Shown piece by piece: positions 17,925 to 25,780 of a stretch of 29,534 bases of DNA. This stretch comes from a virus, in the IMG/VR virus record IMGVR_UViG_3300042302_000077, positions 1 through 29,534 of that record. One strand, 5' to 3'. How positions within the stretch are numbered: the stretch's first letter is position 1; every line of letters starts with the position of its first letter. Under the pieces are notes generated by a model. The model saw only the letters and a program-made list of their open reading frames with translations. It ran no database searches and was not told the DNA's origin. Made by a program: the position numbers and the translations under genes.

Positions 17925-19943
17925 TTAATTTTTATATCCTCTTGTTGGTGTTTCAATAGGGGCGATAGCAACGAGGGGGTCATTCTGCATAGGTCGGAAG
18001 CCCATACGAATGGCTTGGTTCACGTTGATAATATCCGTGCCGTTCAAAGAGCCTCCTCCGTAGATGTTGCCCTCTTTAGTTAGCTTCTTTCGGTAGATTC
18101 TACGCTCCCAACGATGATGACAATTTGCACCGCCTTTGAAAAGCCATACGCTATACGGCTCACCTTGTGCCTCTGCTCCTCCTTTTGAACTTAATGCTTC
18201 CACATCCTCCATCCGATAAACTCTTTTAGCAGAAAGTAAGGTGCGGCATAGCAAACGGCTTTCGCCCTCTGGGTCTTTTTTAGTTCCTACCGCATAGAAG
18301 TATCGCACCTTGTAACGCTCCGTATCTTGCTCACTTGCCTGCTGCGCTGCAAGGTCGGTGCGTGAATTGAGGTATGCCTCTACATCGTATTCTGCTCCCT
18401 CATCTTCAACAAGCTCTGCCGTGATTAGGTCAAAGTCCTGCATCAGCTCCTCCTCGCTTTCGCCAAGACTCTCAATGTTCAGTAGCAACTCTGCCGCAAG
18501 CTCATCACGCAAGAATGGGCGGTCATCTTTCTTTGCGAGTTTGACCTTCTTTTGCGCCTTCATCTGTGAGATGATATTTGCAGCATTGCCAGAAAATAAT
18601 CCCTTTGCCACATCGGGGTCGAACTGAAGCATCTGTACCAAGAACGTGATGGCTTGGTCAATCGTTAGAACGCCATCCTTTACGCTCTGCATAATCTGCA
18701 AAGAGCTTGCAATCTGCGCTCCGTTGTACGATGCATCCTTCTTGATTAAGTCCTCGTTGGCTTCACTCACTTGCACGGTTTCAATGTCTTCTGTTTTAAC
18801 GCCTGTTGCTTCTTCTACAACCTCTGCATCTTGTACCTCCGTTTCGGTGAACTCTAAAGGCTGAAGGGTCTTGAAGTACAAGTTGAGGCTGATGTCATTG
18901 TATGACAAGATTTGGTCTATGCCGTCAATGATAATCTGTTGCTTGGGTCTGATAACTATATTGTCAAGCAGCACCGATGCGGTCATCAGTTCATCAGCGT
19001 TATTGCCGAATCCTGTATTGTCCTTGATGCCTAAAAGCAAAGGGCTTACAATACGATGCGACACTAATATCTTCTGCGTTGATTCAGCACTCAAGAACTG
19101 ATACTGCTCGGCAGCATCCGACAACTGCACGGGGTCAACCGTAGCAGCAAGGTCTTTGTTGTCGTTGAACGCAAGAATAAACTTACCAGAGTTTGAACTA
19201 CCGCTAAACTTCGTAGCAATCTGCTGCTCTATGCTCCTGCGCTCCTCCTCACTTGGGACTCCGTTGTTGAAGTTAATCAACATGGAAGGCGCAAGGCCGT
19301 TCTGAATGTTGTTGATGTGGTAGTTGGCAATCTCCTCCTCTAGTTCTGCATAGGGTAAGCCACCTTGATAGTCAACGGGGGAGTAGTAGTAGAATCCTGC
19401 TCGGTATGGCTTGATGTAAAGTATCTCCAAACCCTCACGGCTCTTGCCAAATGCAGGGATGCGCACGGGAGTCTCTTTTCTGCTGCTCACCGCAAGCCAA
19501 TCCTTTGCGTAGTAGTAAGCCTCAATCTCGCCATCTTCGTTTGCTCTGGCTGCCCTCAACGTCTCTACTGGGATGTGCTGCACCTCTACGATGGTGTTGT
19601 GATCTTGGGAGTACACGACCTGCAAAGAGCATTGCCCCATCATGACGTAGTCAGCAACAACCTTCTGCAAGCAAGACTTGGTGAACAAGCCACGCATCGC
19701 TGCGTACTCGCTCGGCTTCTTGGCAGAGTCTGTTGCATCTAGTCCCTTACCAAAGGTCAAATCCATCAACGAGTTGAGGATAGCGTTGTTGGTGGGTGAT
19801 CCGTTGTACCTGTCAATCAGATACCCGAAATAGTCGTTGTTGTCTCCGTATTCTACGAAGTCCTTACCCTGCACCTCTTTAACAACAGGTGTGGTGTATG
19901 AACTGAAGTTCACAACGTGGACTTTAGATGATGATGTACTCAT
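17925..19943 (-). CDS. Portal protein with C-terminal Cys/His extension
   Basis: The 672-aa protein has a portal body over about residues 1-400 (for example RIVSPLLLGIKDNTGFGNNADEL and the stem/wing-like EEEIANYHINNIQNG), then a low-complexity acidic linker and a C-terminal domain with SRLLCRTLLSAKRVYRMEDV and GGANCHHRWERR (CHHRWER at 608-614). The latter resembles a segment of minor head/capsid-associated proteins in Bacteroidota phages, so the gene looks like a fusion of portal with a head-completion module. ATG 19943 overlaps the upstream gene by 20 bases; ATG 19973 is possible. It lies downstream of the capsid gene, reversing the usual order. Confidence 0.8.
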   Translation of the reverse strand: MSTSSSKVHVVNFSSYTTPVVKEVQGKDFVEYGDNNDYFGYLIDRYNGSPTNNAILNSLMDLTFGKGLDATDSAKKPSEYAAMRGLFTKSCLQKVVADYVMMGQCSLQVVYSQDHNTIVEVQHIPVETLRAARANEDGEIEAYYYAKDWLAVSSRKETPVRIPAFGKSREGLEILYIKPYRAGFYYYSPVDYQGGLPYAELEEEIANYHINNIQNGLAPSMLINFNNGVPSEEERRSIEQQIATKFSGSSNSGKFILAFNDNKDLAATVDPVQLSDAAEQYQFLSAESTQKILVSHRIVSPLLLGIKDNTGFGNNADELMTASVLLDNIVIRPKQQIIIDGIDQILSYNDISLNLYFKTLQPLEFTETEVQDAEVVEEATGVKTEDIETVQVSEANEDLIKKDASYNGAQIASSLQIMQSVKDGVLTIDQAITFLVQMLQFDPDVAKGLFSGNAANIISQMKAQKKVKLAKKDDRPFLRDELAAELLLNIESLGESEEELMQDFDLITAELVEDEGAEYDVEAYLNSRTDLAAQQASEQDTERYKVRYFYAVGTKKDPEGESRLLCRTLLSAKRVYRMEDVEALSSKGGAEAQGEPYSVWLFKGGANCHHRWERRIYRKKLTKEGNIYGGGSLNGTDIINVNQAIRMGFRPMQNDPLVAIAPIETPTRGYKN

Positions 19944-20259
19944 TGTTGTAGCTTGTTTCTTCGGTGTAAACATTTTGGTTCACCGTAAATTTGTCGAAAT
20001 CAGTTTGTGAAGTTACAAAGACTCGGTCTCTGTATATTAGATTTCCCGATGCAAATACCTTCAAGCCATAGAATCTATTGTTGACAAGGCTAAACGTGCC
20101 TGTAAGGGTCATAAAACCATTAGCAGATACTGCCGTGACCGCAGGTGTTGCGGTGGTGTTTGTTGATTCATCAATCAGCGCAATCGTAACGCTCGCAGGG
20201 AACGTGCGTGGAATGATTACTATTGCTTGTGGCGAGGCTGATACTTGAAGGATATGCAT
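19924..20259 (-). CDS. Small structural protein, 111 aa
   Basis: The 111-aa protein starts MHILQVSASPQAIVIIPRTF and is predicted all-beta (Ig-like: TVTLTGTFSLVNNRFYGLKVFASG-type strands). It begins a unit after the terminator at 20303-20322 and has the leader AAAAGGTTATTT. By position between tail tube and portal it may be a neck, decoration or minor tail protein. Family not recognised. Confidence 0.7.
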   Translation of the reverse strand: MHILQVSASPQAIVIIPRTFPASVTIALIDESTNTTATPAVTAVSANGFMTLTGTFSLVNNRFYGLKVFASGNLIYRDRVFVTSQTDFDKFTVNQNVYTEETSYNNEYIII

Positions 20260-20266
20260 CTTAAAT

Positions 20267-20278
20267 AAATAACCTTTT
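20267..20278 (-). promoter_or_regulatory. Late-type leader AAAAGGTTATTT
   Basis: It lies 7 bases before ATG 20259, the same spacing as the identical motif before ATG 1461. Confidence 0.5.
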
Positions 20279-20302
20279 ACTTTGGATTTGTTTGAAAATA
20301 GA

Positions 20303-20322
20303 AAAGGGGCTTGCGCCCCTTT
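20303..20322 (-). terminator. Intrinsic terminator after tail tube gene
   Basis: An 8-bp stem AAAGGGGC / GCCCCTTT with a 4-base loop, followed on the minus strand by TTTTC and more T-rich sequence. It separates the tube gene from the portal unit. Confidence 0.75.
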
Positions 20323-20344
20323 AACTATTCTGCCTTGCGGTAGG

Positions 20345-20893
20345 TTACGAGTTAGAACCCACTACAATCGTTTCAACTGCACCTGCAAGTCCTGCGAATG
20401 GATTGGCAACGGTAGCACCTGCGATGAAGTTAGCAGGAAGTTGCTCCTGTCCCTCCATTGTCAAGGTATAGCCCGATAGGTCACCCATAGCAGCACCAGT
20501 TACAATCGTTCCACCTGTTACTTCGGCTCCGTAGTTCAGACCCATCATAAAGGCGTTGCCGTTGTAGTCTTGAACGACCACATAAGGCCGACCATAGGCA
20601 AGCAACTTCAATTCTTTGTTGTCCTCCTTTGTCAGTTTGGTCAACGTCAAATTCAAAGTCTGCGTGAAGAAGGTTGTGCCATTCTCACGGCTTGAGTTAA
20701 AGGTTTGCTCAAAAGAGCTATTGCCTTTTACCAAGTATTGGTAAGCAGAGAAAGTACCACTAATGTTGGTAATCTCATCGTTGGTGAGGGTTACCGTACC
20801 CAAGTCACCGAAATCTACAAAGTACACGGCATAAATGCCACCTACTACGTCTTTACAGGGTACTGCCCTGCCTTTTGTTAAATCACAAGCCAT
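20345..20893 (-). CDS. Probable major tail tube protein
   Basis: The 182-aa protein (MACDLTKGRAVPCKDVVGGI...) is beta-rich with repeated Thr strands (TVTLTNDEITNISGTFSAYQYL, TTFFTQTLNLTLTKLT) and a DLSGYTLTMEGQEQLPANF segment near its end. I recall similar proteins downstream of Bacteroidota phage capsid genes. Flanking terminators on both sides suggest an independent, highly expressed gene, as expected for a tube subunit. A second capsid or decoration protein is the alternative. Confidence 0.7.
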   Translation of the reverse strand: MACDLTKGRAVPCKDVVGGIYAVYFVDFGDLGTVTLTNDEITNISGTFSAYQYLVKGNSSFEQTFNSSRENGTTFFTQTLNLTLTKLTKEDNKELKLLAYGRPYVVVQDYNGNAFMMGLNYGAEVTGGTIVTGAAMGDLSGYTLTMEGQEQLPANFIAGATVANPFAGLAGAVETIVVGSNS

Positions 20894-20916
20894 TGTTTCT
20901 TTGTTTTATTAGAATT

Positions 20917-20953
20917 AAAAAAGAGGGCGAGGACATAGCCCAAGCCCCCTCTT
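20917..20953 (-). terminator. Intrinsic terminator after capsid gene
   Basis: On the minus strand AAGAGGG (20947-20953) pairs with CCCTCTT (20921-20927) around a G/C-rich loop of 19 bases that can pair further, and is followed by T-rich sequence. It lies 19 bases behind the capsid stop codon. Confidence 0.7.
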
Positions 20954-20971
20954 GATTTACATTAACTCGGA

Positions 20972-21898
20972 TTAAGAGTAAAGGACTACGTCAGAACCGA
21001 TTCCGTACTGAACTCCTGCGAAGAAGCGAAGGATTACGCGGACATTTAAGCTTCCGTCAAGGTCGGACATGTCAAGGACACGCACTTCGTTTCTTTCATC
21101 AGCCAAACCGCAGCCGAAGAATAGGTTTGAAGATTCAGCAGCAACCATCTTGTTTGAAGGAAGACCATTTGCCATAGCAACGCGGATGCCATCAAAGAAC
21201 AAGTCTCCGTTGCCGTACCACATTGTGCCTTTGTTGTCAACACCATTTGCTCCAAGACCAGAAGTTCCGAATCCACCTAGCGCACGGACATAAGCCTTTG
21301 CGACATTCTGTGGAACGTAGATGGTCAAGTCCTCCTTGCCGTAAAGGGCAGAAGGGATTGCATCAGCAACTTTACCAAGCTCTGTGATTACGTTAGCAGC
21401 AGTCACGGTTGTAGCAGTTACGTCAATAACGTCAGAGTCAGCAGTCATCAAAGAAAGGAATCCAGAGAACTCACCTGCACTTGCAGCGTTTCCGTTCCAA
21501 ATGTTCTGCTCAATCTTCTGTGCAGTCTTTGAAGCAACGTGTGCAATCAAGAAGTCAGCAAAAGAAGCGGGGATGCTATCGTAAGCAGAGAAGCCCATCT
21601 GACCACCAATCCAAGAATCGTAGTAGTCTTTCTTGCAAAGCTGCAAGTTCACTTGGAATGCCTCAACCTCAAGAATGCGGTCGGTCAAAGTCAAGGTAGA
21701 AGTTGCATCAAAATCACAAGTGCCATCTTTTACGATGTCATTGGTGTTCACCTTCTGAAGGGTGGTGCGGTAGTTTACGTTTGGAAGAATCTCAATGAGT
21801 CCTTTGTCAAGCGTGTTAGCAGAAAGAAGTGCAGCAGAGATATACTTCTGCGCAAAAATGCCTGCATAGTTTGTGGTGATTGAAGTGGTCGTAGCCAT
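20972..21898 (-). CDS. Major capsid protein
   Basis: The 308-aa protein starts MATTTSITTNYAGIFAQKYI and has the size and pattern of HK97-fold capsid proteins of Bacteroidota phages: an N-terminal helix, IEILPNVNYRTTLQKVN, EVEAFQVNLQLCKKDYYDSWIG, a central domain with LTIYVPQNVAKAYVRALG and a C-terminal VRVILRFFAGVQYGIGSDVVLY. It is preceded by a scaffold-like gene and an A-rich leader without Shine-Dalgarno sequence, and followed by a terminator. Confidence 0.85.
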   Translation of the reverse strand: MATTTSITTNYAGIFAQKYISAALLSANTLDKGLIEILPNVNYRTTLQKVNTNDIVKDGTCDFDATSTLTLTDRILEVEAFQVNLQLCKKDYYDSWIGGQMGFSAYDSIPASFADFLIAHVASKTAQKIEQNIWNGNAASAGEFSGFLSLMTADSDVIDVTATTVTAANVITELGKVADAIPSALYGKEDLTIYVPQNVAKAYVRALGGFGTSGLGANGVDNKGTMWYGNGDLFFDGIRVAMANGLPSNKMVAAESSNLFFGCGLADERNEVRVLDMSDLDGSLNVRVILRFFAGVQYGIGSDVVLYS

Positions 21899-21910
21899 TT
21901 TTTATATTTA

Positions 21911-22489
21911 TTATTTGTTGATTCGTGCAAGGACTCGGTCAATCGTCTTTTGGGGGCGGTTTGAACTCATCTTTTGGACTTGCTTTGTTTCGGGGTTGTG
22001 CTTGATGGCTTTCGCAGCAGGTGCGGCAGATAGTTCTGCTTTAACCGCAGCCATCTCCTCCTTCTTGGCGTAACCGCCCATCTCCTCACGCATTCCTTTC
22101 ATCTCCTCACGCATCATTGCAATCTCCTCAAGAACTCTCTCAATGATTGCAACAACCGCAGGGGCTTCTTCTGCCATTGGCATATCAGCAAGTTCGGTAG
22201 CTGCTTCGGCCTCAACCTCAACTTCTACCTCCGCTTCAGCGGTGGCTTCTTTAATTTCAGCGATTACGCCTTCTTCGGTGATGACCAAAATACGGTTATC
22301 AGCAAGTAGGTGTTCGCCAATAGGAGCAGCAACTCGGTCTTCGCCACTAATGACAAACACTTCGTTACCTGCTTCAAATGATTCTGCCTCAAGAACGGCT
22401 CCGTTCTCAAGTGTCATTTGCTCGAACTTAACCTCGCGGATGGAGGACAGTTCAGCAAGGATGCGGTTAAGTATATTATTCGCTTTCAT
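21911..22489 (-). CDS. Scaffold-like capsid assembly protein
   Basis: The 192-aa protein has an N-terminal conserved part (VKFEQMTLENGAVLEAESFEAGNEVFV...RILVITEEGVIAEI), then an acidic repeat tract (AEAEVEVEVEAEA), a long coiled coil (VVAIIERVLEEIAMMREEMKGM..EEMGG) and a basic C-terminus (NRPQKTIDRVLARINK). Disordered acidic tract plus coiled coil plus basic capsid-binding tail is the layout of phage scaffolding proteins. It lies between the protease and capsid genes. Confidence 0.8.
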   Translation of the reverse strand: MKANNILNRILAELSSIREVKFEQMTLENGAVLEAESFEAGNEVFVISGEDRVAAPIGEHLLADNRILVITEEGVIAEIKEATAEAEVEVEVEAEAATELADMPMAEEAPAVVAIIERVLEEIAMMREEMKGMREEMGGYAKKEEMAAVKAELSAAPAAKAIKHNPETKQVQKMSSNRPQKTIDRVLARINK

Positions 22490-22529
22490 ATCTAACTAAT
22501 TAAAGGGGTTTTGATTATTTGTAACATTT

Positions 22530-22754
22530 TTAGAGGTCTTGCCATAGAGTATTTGTGGACTCCCATAGCGTGTTGATGGTCTGCCACTCCTCGCCTCTTA
22601 TCCTAACGCTTATGCCTTGACCTACTAACGAGCCTATCCCTTGCGCTTGCAATGAGCCATCGCAGCAGGTGGACTTGTAGGTGTTGTCTTTGCATAAGCA
22701 TCCACGATTGCCACCTCTCGGTGATGCAACGGGAAGTTTCATTGGTCTATACAT
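22530..22754 (-). CDS. Small Cys-rich phage protein, 74 aa
   Basis: The 74-aa protein contains GCLCKDNTYKSTCCDGSLQAQGIG (residues 18-41), a C-x-C-x8-CC motif I recall in small proteins beside Bacteroidota phage capsid genes, and a Trp-rich end (EEWQTINTLWESTNTLWQDL). Four cysteines could bind zinc. ATG 22754 overlaps the protease stop by 8 bases; an ATG four codons later is possible. Function unknown. Confidence 0.75.
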   Translation of the reverse strand: MYRPMKLPVASPRGGNRGCLCKDNTYKSTCCDGSLQAQGIGSLVGQGISVRIRGEEWQTINTLWESTNTLWQDL

Positions 22755-23829
22755 TCTTTAGGTCTTCTTTATGGTATAGGTATTCGCTATCTTCTGTATG
22801 CTCTGCGCCTGTCATCAGCCTGCCGTCAGCATCTTTATGGGTGAGACCTGTGTAGAGTTTGCCGTCTGCGGTGTAATGGGGTACGCCTGCCGCAAGATCA
22901 ATCTTGCCGAGTTCCTTGAGTTTGGATTCTGCCCAACGCTTACCTGCAAGACCTCCCCATAGTAGGAATGATATTGTGCCGCAGGCTTGCGTGTCATTCT
23001 CATCGTAGTATTCTTCGGCTCTTGAAAGGTAAGAGTACATCCGTGTGATGGTCTCTACGCTTACAGGCTTGCCCTGTGCTAACTGCTGCGCTCTTACTTT
23101 ACCGACAGGCGTTGCACACTTATTGCCGTTCTTCTCATTTAGTTCAATACCACGCTTGGCGTTGTTCTTCACCGCATCGGGGTAGTCAGAATACGAAGCC
23201 ATCTCGGTGCGTGTTCCCGACTTCTTACGACCATCCCTTTTTATTATAGCAACAATCTGTGCAAGCATCAACGCTGCTTCCTGCTCCTCTATCTGTGCCA
23301 TCTCTTGCTTGGCAAGGTTTAGCTTGTCCACGAAGTACCCCTCAATAGAGAAGCCTTTGACCTTTCCTGTCTTGACAAAGTTTGTCCAAATTTCGGGGTT
23401 GTTAACTTTCATAGATACCATCCAAGTGCCTACGGGTAAATCAAAGCCGTACTTCTTGCTCTTGTCATGTACGTCATCTTCTATTATCCAAGACTCTACA
23501 ACCGTGAGGCCGTTGATGCCCACCTCGTGTTCAAGCGTAGCGTTGTTCTGTTTGGACTTCTGAAAGAACATCTCGCTTGCTTTGCGGATGGTGGCTTCGC
23601 TGAAGTACACATAGAACTCCTCTTGGCCTTCGGCTCGGTAGATGGGCTTGTTGGGTACGAGTGCTGCTCCCATAAGGATGCGCTTCTCATCGCTCTGCGT
23701 AGCGAACTCCACCCTTTGTGAGTTGAGGGCTATGAAGTCCTCCTCAATAGCAGGATATTCTACAAGGGAGATGGCATCAATGCCCGTGAGCAGCATTGAT
23801 TCATCAAGTATTAGTTCAATTAGTTTCAT
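22747..23829 (-). CDS. Prohead protease, XkdF-like, with C-terminal extensions
   Basis: The 360-aa protein starts MKLIELILDESMLLTGIDAI. Residues 1-170 match XkdF-like serine proteases: catalytic candidates H101 in TLEHEVG and S161 in VKGFSIEGYF, with WIIEDDVHDKSKKYGFD between. Residues about 215-300 form a second domain (YPDAVKNNAKRGIELNEKNG...GTISFLLWGGLAGKRWAESK) often fused to phage prohead proteases. The end holds two related 13-residue units (ADGKLYTGLTHKD, ADGRLMTGAEHTED). It would cut scaffold and capsid N-termini during maturation. The ATG overlaps the tape measure stop as TAATG. Confidence 0.85.
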   Translation of the reverse strand: MKLIELILDESMLLTGIDAISLVEYPAIEEDFIALNSQRVEFATQSDEKRILMGAALVPNKPIYRAEGQEEFYVYFSEATIRKASEMFFQKSKQNNATLEHEVGINGLTVVESWIIEDDVHDKSKKYGFDLPVGTWMVSMKVNNPEIWTNFVKTGKVKGFSIEGYFVDKLNLAKQEMAQIEEQEAALMLAQIVAIIKRDGRKKSGTRTEMASYSDYPDAVKNNAKRGIELNEKNGNKCATPVGKVRAQQLAQGKPVSVETITRMYSYLSRAEEYYDENDTQACGTISFLLWGGLAGKRWAESKLKELGKIDLAAGVPHYTADGKLYTGLTHKDADGRLMTGAEHTEDSEYLYHKEDLKNV

Positions 23830-25646
23830 TATCCGAATGTTGCGGTTCTTACTCTTTGGCGTTGTAGTTGTTGTGAGGTCGTTACATCCTGCCCTACGAC
23901 ATAAGCACGGATGGGTTGGCTAAACTGACCGCCTATGCTTTGTGCAAGTTGGTTCACGCCACCCTGTCCGACTATGTTAAACTGCGGTGGTTGTGATGGC
24001 GCGGTCGGGGTAGATGTAGGTGTTGATGGCGTTGAGCCGCCTCCCGTTGGTTGTGCGCGGTTAATGTCACGAATTGATGCAACGGTTGTTGCTGCAAGTG
24101 CTGCCAACTGAATACCACGATTGATAGAACCAAAGGGTTCTGGTAGCGATGTGCTATTCTTGAAGATTCCGACTGCTGCTTGCGCTGCATCTATAAGCAC
24201 ATTTGCTGATGCTACGGCTTTGCTATTCTTGAATAATGCACCAAGCGCACCCTGTACCGCATCAATGGACTGATTAACCATTGCGGCCTTTGAGTCTTGC
24301 GCTGCCTTCTCTAATGCAGTTGTAGCATCCGTTGTCTTTTTTGTGATAGCAACAATCTCTGCTGACTGCTTCTCCTCAAGAGCAAGTCTCTGCTCTGCCG
24401 ATAGTTCATCCAACTGAAGCAAGGCGAAGTACTTATCACGAACTGCGTTTATCTCACGTTGTTGGTCGGTGAGTAGCATCTCGTATGCCTTGTCCAATGA
24501 TGCGCTCTGCTGCAAATCAAAGTCTGATAATGCCTTCTCCTGCAATGCTGCAAAGGCTTCTTCGGCCTTTATCTTCTCATCGGCTGCTGCTTTCTCCTCT
24601 GCCCTCAATCCCTTTACTTCAGTACCAAGTCTTCGCTTGCGAGCGATGCTCGCCTGCTCTAACTCCAAAACACGAGCCTCTGCCTCTGCAATGGCTACCA
24701 ACTGCTCCTCGTTTACCTCCGATATTCTTGACTGCGCCTTAAGAGCTGAAAGCCTTAGCTTTTGGTTTGCTACTTCTTTTGCCGCTACTTCTTCTTCTAA
24801 CGCTCCTGCTTTCTCTACCGCAGCGATACGTTCTTCTGTGCTTTTCGTTAGGTCATCAGCAATGAATCGTGCCTCCGCTATCTGCTTGTTGGCCTTTGCA
24901 CGTTGTACGATTAGCGCACGTTCTGCATCTTCTACGTCATTTAATAATCCTGCGACTCTTGCTCCCTCTTTGGCTGCTGCTATTGCTGACTTGCCGAGTT
25001 CACCGATTGCATTGACTGCACCTGCAACCTTGTCGGTGACGTTCTCAACTCCAAGCGCAACCTTGCCTGCTGCATCGGCTGCGGTCTTCGCTGCTGCGGA
25101 GAACTCACCCTTTAACGCAAGACTGATTGCTTTACCCAGAGCAGGAAGCAACTCAAGCAAACCTTCAACTCGGTTAAAAATGTTTTCTTTAAGGGCGTTG
25201 CCAAAGTCAATCAATGCTTGCTTCGGGTCGCTGAAGGTCTTAAATAATGCTTCTCCAAGCTTAACAAGTACATCTGTAAGTTTGCCAACGACTGCACCAA
25301 GTGCGCCCATAACAACCGCTAATGCATCACCACCACGCTCGGTGTTCTTAAAGTAAGTGACAAGAGACGTTACTGCGACTAGCAACGCACCCAAGCCAGT
25401 TGCGATGATTGCTCCTTTGAGTGTGCCAAATGCTTTTACCGCACTACCAATGCCACCCTGCAAACTCTTGAACGCAGATACTGCACCGCCTGTACGCTTG
25501 TCTAATGCCTCAAGGCCGCTACTGATAGCCTCGTTTGTCTCTTTGGCTTTGGTCTGGGTCTTGTCAGCCTCTATCCCTACGGCTTTAAGCGCAGCAATAG
25601 CGGATGTGGCATCCCCTTTAATCTCAATTATTTCAACTGCCGCCAT
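23829..25646 (-). CDS. Tail tape measure protein
   Basis: The 605-aa protein is alanine-rich and helical: an N-terminal coiled coil, hydrophobic segments around GTLKGAIIATGLGALLVAVTSL and ALAVVMGALGAVVGKL, long coiled coils in the middle (NEEQLVAIAEAEARVLELEQ) and a Pro/Thr/Gln-rich end. This is the profile of tape measure proteins; at about 1.5 angstrom per residue it predicts a tail near 90 nm. Genes downstream are head genes, genes upstream are baseplate proteins. Confidence 0.9.
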   Translation of the reverse strand: MAAVEIIEIKGDATSAIAALKAVGIEADKTQTKAKETNEAISSGLEALDKRTGGAVSAFKSLQGGIGSAVKAFGTLKGAIIATGLGALLVAVTSLVTYFKNTERGGDALAVVMGALGAVVGKLTDVLVKLGEALFKTFSDPKQALIDFGNALKENIFNRVEGLLELLPALGKAISLALKGEFSAAAKTAADAAGKVALGVENVTDKVAGAVNAIGELGKSAIAAAKEGARVAGLLNDVEDAERALIVQRAKANKQIAEARFIADDLTKSTEERIAAVEKAGALEEEVAAKEVANQKLRLSALKAQSRISEVNEEQLVAIAEAEARVLELEQASIARKRRLGTEVKGLRAEEKAAADEKIKAEEAFAALQEKALSDFDLQQSASLDKAYEMLLTDQQREINAVRDKYFALLQLDELSAEQRLALEEKQSAEIVAITKKTTDATTALEKAAQDSKAAMVNQSIDAVQGALGALFKNSKAVASANVLIDAAQAAVGIFKNSTSLPEPFGSINRGIQLAALAATTVASIRDINRAQPTGGGSTPSTPTSTPTAPSQPPQFNIVGQGGVNQLAQSIGGQFSQPIRAYVVGQDVTTSQQLQRQRVRTATFG

Positions 25647-25780
25647 TGTAGCTTAATATATTCGTTCCATCCTTCGGGTAGTTTGTTCTTGCCTTTGGCG
25701 ATTTCAACGCAATCACCTGCTCCAAGCCACTCATCCGAGTTTAGTATTTCAATTAAATAACTTAAATATCCTGTCTTCAT
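25628..25780 (-). CDS. Small hypothetical protein, 50 aa, upstream of tape measure
   Basis: The 50-aa product MKTGYLSYLIEILNSDEWLG...KLQWRQLK starts with an ATGA overlap with the baseplate gene and ends 19 bases inside the tape measure gene. It fills the only gap between two large tail genes. A pattern of this size between baseplate and tape measure suggests a tail assembly helper. No family recognised. Confidence 0.7.
   Translation of the reverse strand: MKTGYLSYLIEILNSDEWLGAGDCVEIAKGKNKLPEGWNEYIKLQWRQLK

Noticed and set aside
24469-25356. A 295-codon open frame on the plus strand opposite the tape measure gene
   Set aside because: It is Ser/Ala-rich because it mirrors the Ala/Glu/Lys-rich coiled coils of the tape measure protein; no plus-strand gene or promoter is seen anywhere else.
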